64,000 nucleotides of DNA from Cryptomeria japonica. Its lineage: Eukaryota > Streptophyta > Pinopsida > Cupressales > Cupressaceae. The DNA lies in the NCBI RefSeq assembly GCF_030272615.1, contig NC_081409.1:872753927-872817926 (forward strand), in the 5' to 3' direction. The position numbers were made by a program, and so were the translations under genes. How positions within the stretch are numbered: the stretch's first letter is position 1; the number at the start of each line of letters is the position of its first letter. Under the pieces are notes generated by a model that did not search any database, was not told the origin of the DNA, and saw only the letters and a list, made by a program, of their open reading frames with translations. Shown here piece after piece: positions 45,250 through 57,367 of this stretch.

Positions 45250-47212
45250 AACAAGTTAGGGCCACGGATTTCAAGTTAGGGCCCGTCGAAGTTTGACAAT
45301 TTTTAGCACTTAGGGTGCTCAAGGGATGACGTCGATAGGGTATGATCCCGAGTGTTCGACTGAGTGGGAGGGGAAAAATAGGAGCATGCATAGGGTAATA
45401 ATGCCTAACTAGACATGTCAGAGCCGACGGTTCGTTATCACGATGAGCAAAACGAGAAATTGGCCAGGCGACAACATTCGATTGAATGAGACTGACGATT
45501 TTTTTTGCCAAACGAAAAAATACTGCCCTAATAAAACCGTAGGGAAACTTGAAAAACAAAGATAGGATTTTGTAGGAACCCCTCTTGTGGACCCATAGGT
45601 TTAAATAGATCGTTCATAGGGGCCATGGATTCTGAGTTAGGTCTCGTCAAAGTTTGACAATTTTTAGCACTTAGGGTGCTCAAGGGACGACACCGGTAGG
45701 GTATGACCCCGAGCGTTTGACTGAGTGGGGGGGGGAAAATAGGAGCATGCATAGGGTAATAATGCCTAACTAGACATGTTAGAGCCGATGGTTCGTTATC
45801 ATGACTAGCAGAATGAGAAATTGGCCACGCGACAACATTCAATTAAATGAGACTGACGATTTTTTTGCCAACCGAAAAAATGCTGCCCTAATAAAACCGT
45901 AGGGAAATAAGTGAAAAAATGAGATAGGCTTTTGTAGGGACCCCTATCATGGCCCTGTAGGTTCAAATGGATTGTTTGCAGGTGCCATAGATTTCGAGTT
46001 AGGTCTTGTCAAAGTTTGATAATTTTTAGCACTTAGGGTGCTCAAGAGATGACGCCGGTAGGGTATGACCCCAAGCATTCAACCAAGTGGGGGTGAAAAA
46101 TAGGAGCATGCATAGGGTAATAATTCCTAAATTAACATGTCAGAGCTGATGGTTTATTATCACGACGAGTAGAATGAGAAATTGGCCACCCGACAACATT
46201 CGATTGAATGAGACTAACGATTTTTTTGCCAACCGAAAAAATGCTGCGCTAATAAAATCGTAGGGAAAATTGAAAAATCAAGATAGGATTTTGTAGGGAC
46301 CCCTCTTGTGGAACCGTAGGTTCAAACAGATTATTTGCAGGTGCCATGGATTCTGAGTTAGGTCCTGTCAAAGTTTGACAATTTTTAGCACTTAGGGTGC
46401 TCAAGGGATGACACCGGTAGGGTATGACCTCGAGTGTTCGATCGAGTGGGGGGGAAAAATAGGAGCATGTAGAGGGTAATAATGCCTAACTAGACATGTT
46501 GAAGCCAACGATTCATTATCACGACGAGTAGATTGAGAAATTGGCCACGCGACAACATTCAATTGAATGAGGCTGACGATTTTTTGCCAACTCAAAAAAA
46601 TGCTGCCCTAATAAAACTGTAGGGAAAATTGAAAAACTGATATAGGATTTTGTAGGGACCCCTCTTGGTGGACCTATAGATTCAAATAGATCATTTTTAG
46701 GTGCCACGGATTTCGAGTTAGGTCCTGTCAAAGTTTGACTTTTTTTTAGCACTTAGGGTGCTCAAGGGATGACATCGGTAGGGTATGACCCTGAGCGTTC
46801 AACTGAGTGGGGGGGGGGGGGGAATAGGAGCATGAATATGGTAATAATGCCTAACTAGACATGTCGGAGCCGACGGTTCATTATCACGATGAGTAGACTG
46901 AGAAATTGGCCATGTGACAACATTCGATTGAATGAGACTGACGATTTTTTCGCCAACCAAAAAAATGCTGCCCTAATAAAACTGTAGGGAAACTTGAAAA
47001 ACTGAGATAGGATTTTGTAGGGACCCCTCTTATGGACCTGTAGGGTTCAAATGGATCATTCGTAGGTGCCACAGATTCTGAGTTAGGGCCCGTCAAAGTT
47101 TGACAATTTTTAGCACTTAGGGTGCTCAAGGGATGATGCCGGTAGGGTATGACCCCGAGGCGTTCAACCGAGTGGGGGGGAAAAAATAGGAGCATGCATA
47201 GGGTAATAATGA
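45250..47212. repeat. Satellite-like tandem array, ~360-bp unit, about 5.5 copies
   Basis: The anchor AGTTTGACAATTTTTAGCAC recurs at 45,290, 45,651, 46,013, 46,372, 46,732 (degenerate) and 47,097, giving spacings of 361, 362, 359, 360 and 365 bp. Each unit also holds a G-run of variable length (about 5 to 13 G, longest near 46,809) after GAGTG, and the block GCTGC(C/G)CTAATAAAA. The minus-strand open frames across it are by-products of the repeat. Confidence 0.9.
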
Positions 47213-47400
47213 ATTGTATCAAGTATTGTTCATTAAATGAATTATATTGTATTGTTCAATTAAATGAATTGTAGTGTTCATTAAATGAATTGTATTGTTC
47301 ATTATACAAGCAACACTTACGATGAAATGAAATGAATTGTATTATTCATTAAATAACCATTATTAACCATTGTTAATTATTGGAATGAAGATTAAATATT
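47212..47400. repeat. Short AT-rich tandem repeat next to the satellite
   Basis: Repeated TTGTATTGTTCATTAAATGA-like units of about 21-27 bp, each containing the near-palindrome TTCATTAAATGAA, four to five times from 47,225 to 47,350. Confidence 0.6.
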
Positions 47401-47619
47401 TCCATGATAACACCATGCACAAATGAGCAACAATTTATATGATCAAATATCAACTTTTGTATATATGAAAATGTCAAATGATTACAAATGTATGTCCATA
47501 CACAAACATGACATAAACGCCAACTCAAATAAAATGTATATCTATATACGTGAATGTATGTCCATATATAAAATATACATGCCAACTAGACATGTAAGCA
47601 TCCCAAAACTATCTATAAC

Positions 47620-49560
47620 ATCCTAAGCTGCTGACGAATCATCAAAATCGATCCTCTTCATCGCACTGCTTGGCTCTGAAGGATCCCGCACAAGAAAAAA
47701 CAAACCATGATTAATATTAGTTATATTATATAACTCACATTCAAAAAGTTAACATAAAAATGAACTAAAATTGAACTATTCATGTTTACCTCATCTCCAC
47801 ATTTTCTCTTTGGCTTTGCAGGACTCTTGAGTGTATGTCTTCGATAGAGGAGGTATGTTTTCAATATTTTCATACACAACCTACTATGATAGTTCACAAA
47901 AATGACATTGATACAAGTTAGCATATAATTGTCACTGATAATAACAAATTATATCTACTAAACACAAAATAAAATAAACACATATGTACTCGAGGCATCT
48001 CTTCTTCTTCTTCATCTTCAAGTATACTTGGTGTAGTCAACAAGGATGTGAAGCCAAAAATTCTCTTTACATATACACAACAAGTATACAAAACTATCAA
48101 TATATGTCTAGACCTGTATAATCACTATAAGTTATTTAAACTGTTCATTCAATCATATTTGCATTCAATTACCTTTCCCTTATCTTCAACTGCACTACCA
48201 GATCCTAAATCACACTGCCCCCACACTCGTGCTGTTTGTGCCCTACAAGAGTAAAATAAGATATATATGCAAGTTACTACATAATCTAATTAATACCAAT
48301 ATAAATGATGAGCATGTATGTACAATAAAATACAAACAACTAGGTGCAATAATATATGTACCGTCAAGCTATCAAGGCCAAATGAAATGGCCAACAACGT
48401 GCCCCTCCTAAATCTGTGTCAACTTCTCCTCGGTCATCAACTGTTAAATAGACCATGTAAATAAAAATTAGTACTTAATATTATCTAGATTATAAATATT
48501 CATTTAAAATATAGCATGAACTGTGAAAATACAAATCCTACCATTACATCATCAATGTATGATGACGGTGCCTCCTTGCCTCTAGCATGCAAGGACTCCC
48601 CAGGGTATCCTCTAGTTTGTGTCATAACAATCTAGTGCATCGTGCATCTCATGCACCTCATAATCTGCACTGTCCGCAAGAGGATCAACAGGCTGTCCAA
48701 CTGGACCCAAGCATACGTGCCCACACATGACACAACTATGGGGCATGCAAATGTGTGGAGCCGAGGGATGACATGTCAATGCCACCGGATACATCGCTAC
48801 CAATCAAAAGTAGGTTGAGCTACTGACCCAACTTGAGAGAAACCAAAAGTTTACTCAAAGAGTGAATAGCCGATATGGTCTGTAAAGCCGCCCTCACAAA
48901 TGATATCTAGATGCTGCATTAGAGGTGGGGGATCAACAGTAGGAGGGAGGACATATGGGCCCTAGACTACTCTGACTGCCCTAGGTCTATTTTGGGGCAT
49001 ACCTAAACCCACACCTTGGAAAGGTTGGATGTCAAAGTAGTTCACATGTTTTCCTAAAACAAACTCATCATACAATTTTTTTATGAAGTAGAAGGGGACA
49101 TCAAGATTTGTTGTTGGGTGGTTTGTCAAAAACCATCCACCAATGATCCCAAAAGTTTTTCACAATACCATCATTTGTGCACCATTTAATAGAATTTTTT
49201 TTTTTTTTGAGGTCTACGGGTTGACCAGTGTGGGGATTCACAAACAATGAGGCGATAGCAGCTTTGGATATCTCGAGATCCTTGATCTCCTTATATGACA
49301 AGCCATTCCGCATATTGTTCCCTCATAGAATCACAAAAGGGCGACATTGTGCTCCTCAGTCATGGTTTCCATACTCTTTATGATCGAACCGTGAGAGGAT
49401 CAAACATTGGGTTTAGGTGATGGATCCTACGATATACATCTACAATCTCCCTCAATTCATTCAAATTTTGTGTAATTAAATCCTGAATTGAGGGGGGTTT
49501 GGCAAAGGAGGGTTTTGTTGTTACGGTTGTGGTTGATCAATGTTTTCACTGTTATCCCCA
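47620..49560 (-). pseudogene. Unrecognised multi-exon gene remnant on the minus strand
   Basis: From high to low coordinate: NELREIVDVYRRIHHLNPMF (about 49,470); NGLSYKEIKDLEISKAAIAS ... WCTNDGIVKNFWDHWWMVFD (49,313-49,101); DVPFYFIKKLYDEFVLGKHV and FQGVGLGMPQNRPRAVRVV (about 49,100-48,970); PPPLMQHLDIICEGGFTDHI (about 48,910); SCVMCGHVCLGPVGQPVDPL (about 48,730); then exon-like pieces near 48,610-48,540, 48,440-48,370, 48,246-48,176 (RVWGQCDLGSGSAVEDKGK), 48,045-47,997 (acidic EDEEEEEM), 47,850-47,795 (LKSPAKPKRKCGDE), ending DPSEPSSAMKRIDFDDSSAA and TAG near 47,630. GT and AG splice ends are visible at several joints. Several stops and an A/T-run insertion near 49,190-49,205 break it. I do not recognise the family; it is probably a transposon gene by context. 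Confidence 0.45.
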
Positions 49561-49852
49561 ATTTTTAACCTAATTGAATTTAGTTAACAAATTTAAACAA
49601 TTTTGTATTTGATTTAAAAAAACTGAGTTTTCATGAAAAAAACCATATTTTCAACGAAAAAACAAATAAACATTAAAAAGAATACAAAAATTGAATGAAA
49701 ATGATTGAAAACAATAAAAATCTTACCTTTCAATGTATTTTTTAGCAATTTTTGGGCAAAAAATTGCGTAGCCCATGAGTTAAAAATATTGCGTAGCCCA
49801 TGAGTTAAAAATAACTCAACGGGCTGCCACGGTCCAAATATATTGTTTGATA
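49561..49852. other. AT-rich spacer with a short duplication
   Basis: Contains GCGTAGCCCATGAGTTAAAA twice in tandem (about 49,766 and 49,791) and A-runs. No gene. Confidence 0.45.
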
Positions 49853-50811
49853 AAATCAGATATCCGATTTTTTATACTTAAATTATTTTAAAATAACATT
49901 ATATTATATAATATTATAATATATTATATTATATAATATAATAATATATTATATAATATAATGTTATTTTAAAATAATTTAAGTATATATTATATAATAT
50001 AATAATATATTATATAATATAATAATATATTATATAATATAATAATATATTATATAATATAATAATATATTATATAATATAATAATATATTATATAATAT
50101 AATAATATAATTATATATTATATATTATATAATATAATAATATATTATATAATATAATAATATATTATATAATATAATAATATATTATATAATATAATAA
50201 TATATTATATAATATATAATATATAATATAATAATATATTATATAATATATAATATATAATATAATAATATAATATAATATAATATAATATAATAGGTAT
50301 TATATAATATAATAATATATTATATAATATATTATTATATTATTGTATTATATAATATTATATTATAATATAATATATTATTACATTATATATATTATAT
50401 ATTATTATATTATAATATAATATATTATTATATTATAATATAATATATTATTACATTATAATATAATATATTATTACATTATAATATAATATATTATTAC
50501 ATTATAATATAATATATTATTATATTATAATATAATATATTATTATATTATAATATAATATATAATTATATTATATAATATAATATTTTATAATCTAATA
50601 TTATATTATATATTATGTATTATATAATATATAATATTTTATAATCTAATATTATATTATATATTATGTATTATATAATATATAATATAAATATAATAAT
50701 ATATTATATATTATATAATATGTAATATGTAATATATTATTATATTACATTATATATTATATAATTTATTTTTTAATTTAAAATTACAAATAAAAATCGG
50801 ATATCAGATTT
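49853..50811. repeat. 0.96-kb TA-rich array bounded by ~21-bp inverted repeats
   Basis: AAATCAGATATCCGATTTTT (from 49,853) and AAAAATCGGATATCAGATTT (to 50,811) are inverted repeats with one mismatch. Between them is almost pure A/T, including a 20-bp unit TATATTATATAATATAATAA repeated through about 49,985-50,210 and related variants to 50,750. The organisation suggests a MITE-like element whose interior expanded, but target duplications were not clear. Confidence 0.6.
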
Positions 50812-50829
50812 GCTTAGGTGTTTACCATG

Positions 50830-51204
50830 TCAAGGTGTATTGACACCCATGCCAAGAAAAAAGTCAACACAGATTTTCGCATTTTTTAGGCAAGTGGAGA
50901 AGGCTATTTTTTTCACATTGCCACTTTTTGGCCCCCCATGATCCTGCTCTAACCCATTTGTCATTTCAGAATCAGTCTGGTCACTAAGTAATGCTTCCTT
51001 CGCTCTAATGTTATATTTAGCTTCCTTAATCTCATCAGGAGTGGATGGTCCATTCTGAGGAACAACATAGGCATTCTTAGTAATCTTCCAATAATCTTCT
51101 CTAAGACATTTCAAATGCACCTCCATCCATTTCTTCCATACAATGTAGTTGCTTCCATCAAACCTTAGACTGCACTTCTTGGAAATAATACCTTGAGCTG
51201 CCAT
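50830..51204 (-). pseudogene. Ty1/copia gag N-terminus (truncated)
   Basis: From ATG at about 51,204: MAAQGIISKKCSLRFDGSNY followed by IVWKKWMEVHLKCLREDYWK and DEIKEAKYNIRAKEALLSDQ. This is the beginning of plant copia Gag (UBN2/DUF4219 type). Similarity fades by about residue 90, and the element stops next to the AT array; no protease, integrase or RT follows. The PBS and LTR lie directly upstream, so this is the 5' end of an element on the minus strand. Confidence 0.8.
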
Positions 51205-51243
51205 CCCGGATCTCCTCAAGCGATTAAGCTTCTACCGGAGGAT

Positions 51244-51258
51244 CTAGCTCTGATACCA
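51244..51258 (-). other. Primer-binding site for initiator Met tRNA (copia)
   Basis: On the minus strand TGGTATCAGAGCTAG, the standard plant copia PBS, two bases from the LTR end. Confidence 0.9.
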
Positions 51259-51260
51259 AT

Positions 51261-52594
51261 TGTTAGTAACAATCAAGAAGGAAGACTAAGAGGGGGGGGG
51301 GGGGGGGGTGAATCAATCTTCACCGGATAAAAAACAAACTATACTTCCAAAACATTAACTGATAAATTACATCAATAACAGATAAGTAAAATAATCAGCA
51401 CAACACACAACATTAAGATTTTGACGTGGAAAACCCAATTAAGGAAAAAACCACGGTGGCAACCTACCCACAATAAGATGATACTCTACAGTAGTATGTG
51501 AGAATATTACAATGGGGAATGCACATGCATTTAGGCACACTACCTAGAGCTCACTTCTCAAAAGATATATGTCCGGAAGGTTACAACCCATAGGGAAGTC
51601 TCATTGCCTTACAATATGATTCAGACTACAATATGGAAGGAATGAACTACAATAATAGCATCTACAAATGCCTGACGACAGTTCCGCTTAAGTGCAGTTG
51701 TCTGCCCTGCAACACTAAACTCATCACAATACTTAATTGAATAATATATCCTTGTTAACACATTTATCTCTCTCTGATAATGCAAACACAATGCCGACAC
51801 CTAAATTACATAAGCATCTCACCTATATATACAAATCATCAACCTTGATAACAAGGTCGGCTAAACCCTCAACCCTTAACTCATAATTACAAAAAAATTA
51901 CATTACACGATACAAAGATTGACCACCAAACCAATATTATGATTTACATTACATAGCATGGACCCAATTCAAATTCCCAAACAATTACATCCACCAAAAA
52001 TCCCGCCAAGATCAACCACAATATGTTACATCACTAGAAATACTGCATAACACATAAATCATCACCGATTCAAAGAAATCACCAAAAAATCACTCAACAA
52101 TCAATGCAGATTACCAAAACAAATAGGACATGACTAGGAAACACCATCAAGCACATTAGAATCATCCAGAACAGTTGCACCAACATCTCTTTTCATATCT
52201 TCATTGATCAACATCTTAAAGCTCAAGAACACAACCAATCAACAACTATCACAGAGAAAGATAACTTACAGAGCGCCAAATCACGAACCATCTGAAATGA
52301 AGATACACAAGATCATCCCAAACAATAATCCAAAATCTCAGCACAAGATCTAATCACACCACAATATATCGGAGGGAATACCGATAGAATCCGGTAAAAC
52401 AAAGAACTGCAAATCGGATCAGAAAATCTTCCCAAACTCATCGGAATAACTCACATGAATATGTTGACATCAATGAGAACAACATATCCTAGCAGTAGCA
52501 ATGAACAACCAAATCAAACAATCTCCCAAATAATCCAACACCAATTCCAAATTTCAAGATCGAACCTTTAGCGAGGTCAACTAAAATCTCAACA
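51261..52594 (-). repeat. LTR of the truncated Ty1/copia element
   Basis: Plus-strand ends TGTTAGTAAC...AAATCTCAACA are the TG...CA inverted termini. The PBS-side end at 51,261 is secure; the far end at 52,594 is chosen by the terminal motif only. A run of about 18 G at 51,291-51,308 lies just inside. The 1.33-kb length is plausible. No second LTR is in the window. Confidence 0.6.
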
Positions 52595-54937
52595 CTTTGT
52601 GGTTGCCCCTAATATTTCTCACACGTGCATTGCTAGGGCCAAAGATGAACAATAGTGTGGAATTTTTGTTCAAAATAGTCAATAATTAGGGGTAACAAAA
52701 TAAATTTTTAGTGTGCTATAGCTGTCACATCCCATATTTTCTCTTTAATAATGCAATTAACTAGATTAAATTATTTAGCTTAATTATCTCATGATTATTC
52801 AGTTATGGATAAATAAGATAGAATTAGTAAATGCGAATGGAAAGATGATTTAATTATGATATTATTACGATTCTTTATGCTTCAGCTATGATTTTTGAGC
52901 TAACCTATTCACATGTGACTAGTGCGATTGTGTGTAGGTATGAGTTAAAGATAGGAATTTATTGTTGAGGAGAAGTGATCTAGCCACTTGTTTAAAGAAT
53001 GCTTATGATGGATACTTGTTTCACACAACACGTAGTCTCATTTAGATCTGCATTTTTGAATGACACGATGCTTGCATTTTTTTATGGCTTAGTGATGTCT
53101 ATGATTATCGTTTTCATTATGTTGCTTCAATGATATGTTAAGAGAAATAAAACCGACTTCTTTGTTTTACATTAATGAATTCATTATTCACGTGTATATG
53201 TATTAAAAAAAATGAATAATTATTTTATACAACTATTTCTTTCAAAGAAATTCAAAATAATTATAGATATATATATTAAAAAAATATATATACATACATG
53301 GACACATACATATATGAAGTTGATAATGCTTGTTATCTTATATAATATTGATATTTGTTCAAATCATGAATCAAACTATGTCAAGTTTGTATGAGTAAAA
53401 TTTCATATATGTGATTTGAAGACCTATTAACTTAAACTAAAGCTCAAATATTATCATATCTTAATGTAGCCAATTACAAAGCTTATGTCATCGAACTTTT
53501 AAAGGTTCGAATGCACTAAAACTGTAATCAAGCTCTGTTACCATCGATGACAAGATAAATGGTATTGGCAACAACAATTTCTCAACTAAATCAATTTGCA
53601 TGGTAATGCCTATCAAAGAGACAATTCACTGCAACTTTTATTCTTCTTGCATAACCAAAAGGAATCATAGGAACAACTTACTCAACAAACACCAAATGGT
53701 AAAGAAAAACTGTAGAATGATATCTCATTGGGGGATGCAAAAGAGGGACAACTCACATAATGAGTTGCCTCCCCAAAATGGGAGAAGGTGCATTATGGAG
53801 CCATCACCATTGTTGGGTAAGCAGGAAATAGACTGTAGCATTTCCTCTTTGGTCATTGCATTCATTTTTTTCAATGCTGAGGGGTCCATTTGTATATGAG
53901 ATCTGATTACAGACCATTTAGGATATTGACATTCACTTATTTCTTAGGCAGCTTGCATTGCATAGTTTTGCACAAAATCTATATCATTTAAAAAAAAAGT
54001 TTGGCTAGTTCAGAATAATCGATGGGTATGAGAGGATTGAGGAGGTATTAGCTTTAGCAGCACCCAAGTTGGTGAAATAGGTAAGAACTCTGTGAATTAA
54101 TGTATGGATATCAACAATATGCTTTTCTCATTCATATGAAACGCTTTCTTTGTTTAAATCTTTTGATAATATAAGTGATATCTTCGTTCCTGATGAACTA
54201 GATATCTCAGGCATAGTTAAGCCATTATGTTTTCATGAGACCCATGTTTAGATCTAAGAGCAACTTATTTGTTTTGAGAGAACCATAGTAATGTCTTGAG
54301 AATATCTACGGAAGAGAAAGAGATAATTTTGAAAAATTTATATATTGTTATTGAGGGGATCTATCTCAGATGTATCTCCATTTTGTTGCAATTCTTCTGA
54401 AAAAGCCCTAGGTAGGGTGTTTCTAGTTTCTTTTTAAACTGAGAAAGGTTGTTAAATAGATAGCCTCATGAAGGCGTGGGAACGTCCATTGTTTATGCGC
54501 AGATAAAATATAATAGAAAATCTGAAAATAGAAACAACACACGAACAAGTAAGGCTATACTTAGCTTGCAATTCAACGTGCTCTCTTATAGAAACTCCAC
54601 CTAATACCTAATCGAGTCACTTCTCTAGGCTATGAAGTCTTGATAAACATCTACTAACTAGTCTGTTAGAAGAGATTAAAAAATGAGGAGTTATTCAATT
54701 CAATATCTTTTTTAAGAAAATCATGTAGAAGAATTTCATTTTTTAATGTATATAGATTTGAGACTGGAAGGTTAAATTCAAGATTCAAAATTGGAAAGGA
54801 AATCATGCATAAGGATTCCACTTTGTAATGTATGGAGACTTAATTTAGGAAAGGTGGTGATCTGAAATTGTTTTGTTTGCTTTAAATCTGTCAAGTAGAA
54901 AACACAAAAGTATAATCCTAGGGATCATATTGTCTAT
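52595..54937. other. Unassigned AT-rich DNA
   Basis: No supported coding region or structured repeat. The open stretches at 53,212-53,394 and 53,600-53,899 have no recognisable domain. 54,938-54,942 (GATGC) is the left target duplication of the next element. Confidence 0.4.
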
Positions 54938-54942
54938 GATGC

Positions 54943-56187
54943 TGTAGCCTCCTAAAATTGAGACACTTGCAATTTCGACTGCATTTGGGTCTTCACGATG
55001 GCGATGCAACACGGAACCTGAATGGAGACCCCGAAACTTGTTCATGACACCAAAAACTGCATTTTCCAGTACCCTGGCCTGATCCTCCTTGCACCCTGCT
55101 GTCCCTGGAGGTGGGACCATGGCGCCCAGCGCCCTGGTCCCCCAGGACCATGGTGCCCAGCGCCCTGGTCCCTGGCCCTATTTTGGGCCCGGTCTCTTAT
55201 GGGGCTTCGGGTCTTTTAGTTTGCAAATTGAAAAATTATCTTTCCTTGTCGGCCCAAGGTCGGAAAAATCAGTCTATCAACCCTAATTGGCAAGTATATA
55301 AATGACATTTCCTCTCTCATTTTGGTAAGACAGAAAAAGCGTGGAAATGATACACAAACATTCAAGCATTTAGGCATTCAAGCATTCCTTCAAGCAATTG
55401 ATCATTCTAAGTCTCCATTCAAGGCTAAGTGTTGCATTCAAGACAAGGATTCAACCATTGAAGAGGAGATCACATACAACATACAACATACAACATACAA
55501 CATACAACATACAACATACAACAACATCTACACCTTCGCATGTAAGAATACAAACATTCTTACAACAAGGTACTAGTACTTGTTTTACATTACAATCATT
55601 TACATTTACAGCATTCTCATTTCTTGGTTAATTCCAAAACCAGTGTTTGACCTAAGGGCAAACCCCTAATCCCTAACCCCCAATTGTCTTCGCCTTTCTG
55701 TGTGTAGGTTGCAGGTACGCGGCTGAAATTGAAGATCTGGAATCCTTGTGCAGAGACGAACAGATCCCCCTTCGTTTCGCGGATTTTTCGGAGGACCGTG
55801 TGCACTCCAGACGTCATCGTCCCGTCAACTTTCGCTCAAATTTGCAGGACAACACCGTCTCGACATTTTACTGCTAATTCCAGGTCCGCAGCTTCATCCT
55901 ATATCCCTATCTCTGTTTATAAGCGAATCTTTCTCACTTTTCATGCATTCCTAGCTTAATCTTTCTATCTACATTCTTTACAAAAGAGGGTAGCCTTGCT
56001 GTCTTAACCCTTGAAACTCATTTAGAATCCAATCTTGCATTGTGTGGGATTGGATCTTGTGGGTTTCAACCCCTCTTTTGAATGTAAAGTCTCCCCTAAG
56101 TGAAAACTGTCAATCCTAGTGACCTCCCTTCTCTCTCCTTGGAGTTGGAGAGGGGAGAGCAACTAGGGTTCGATTTTTCGCTTTACA
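54943..56187 (+). repeat. 5' LTR of gag-pro element copy 2
   Basis: TGTAGCCTCC...GCTTTACA, 1,245 bp. TATATAA at 55,295. Stem-loop modules at 55,114-55,140, 55,145-55,171 and 55,793-55,822. An ACATACA-type short tandem (about 55,473-55,520) is expanded relative to the 3' LTR. Confidence 0.9.
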
Positions 56188-56189
56188 TT

Positions 56190-56209
56190 TTGGTGAACCC
56201 GACGTGAAC
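56190..56209 (+). other. Primer-binding site of gag-pro element copy 2
   Basis: TGGTGAACCCGACGTGAACA, identical to the copy 1 site. Confidence 0.65.
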
Positions 56210-56587
56210 ATCCTTTTTGATTATTCTTGGTTAGATCTGAAAATTGGATTCCTTGATTACATTTCCATGTTTGATCTTTTGCAAATTTTAGAGGTTAATT
56301 GCATAAAAACCCTAAATTTTCTTTTTAGTAATTGAGCTTGTGAAATGTTTAATGGTTAATGCTTGTTTTAGATCTACCCTTCTATTACAAATTGTCAATT
56401 CACATTTGTGCTTTAATTTTGAAAATTAAGTGGTTAAGTGTCAAAACCCTAATTTTTAAAACCCTCTTGATTCAACCTTTGACTGATAATTTCACTGATC
56501 AAAACATCTCCAAATCAGCTGTAACTTTGGATTCCGCAATAAAATCATAAAATCTTTCATCCCTGAAAATTTGGAAAAAAGTTGCGA

Positions 56588-57239
56588 GGACCGTGTGCAC
56601 CCCGAGCGCCATCGTCCCCGACATTTTTTTCGAAATTTCGGGAGCTAGATCTTACTGTATTTTTCTGCTAAAATCCAGAATTTTGGCTGATTTTATCAAT
56701 TACAACACTTTCAAAATTAAGGTCAAGGTTGGTCTAGTGATTGCTTGGATTAAGGCTCCTAATCATTCAAAAATTGTTGAAATTGAAATTTTGTGTCAAA
56801 ATTGTGTTCTTACTGTCCTAAATCTGAAAAGCGTGTCGGCATTCATTCAAAATTTCAGTGCTTTATTCAAATTTTTGCAATTTGTGACTTTTGAAATTAA
56901 GTGTTTAATTACAACAACTTTGATTTCCGCTTTCAAAATTGAATTTTGCGTGAAATTGAGTCAACTTTTAAATTTCAAAACTTGCATTGCTTTTGGTATT
57001 CCCTCTAAAATCATAGAATTCAAAATTTCAGTTTCCCTCTCTTTTTCAAAATTCAAATTTTGCATTTTCCAACAATCTGGGTAGGGTTCAATTTTGAGAT
57101 TGCAACTTTAATTTGGCCTATCTACAGATCATAAAATCACTCAATTTTTTCAGATTAGCTTTAAAATCATCATAACTTTCATCCCTGAAAATTTCGAAAA
57201 AAGTTGCGAGGACCATGTGCACCCCGAGCGCCACGGTCC
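56588..57239 (+). repeat. Leader stem-loop modules of copy 2
   Basis: 30-nt modules at 56,588-56,617 and 57,210-57,239, orthologous to those at 26,500 and 27,122. Both sit in a GAAAATTT(G/C)GAAAAAAGTTGCGA context, showing that the module and its flanks were duplicated within the leader. Confidence 0.75.
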
Positions 57240-57367
57240 CTGACATTTTTTCCAACATTTTGGGAGATTGTCGTGATTGCATTTAACAGCTTAAATCTAG
57301 GAGATTGGCTGATTTTATTGAAATTTGCTACCTCTAAAATTCAAAATCTTCTCTCTCTCTCTAGTGC

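Noticed and set aside
45050-47222. Several minus-strand open frames of 60-170 codons
   Set aside because: They repeat every ~360 bp with the satellite unit and change frame between units.
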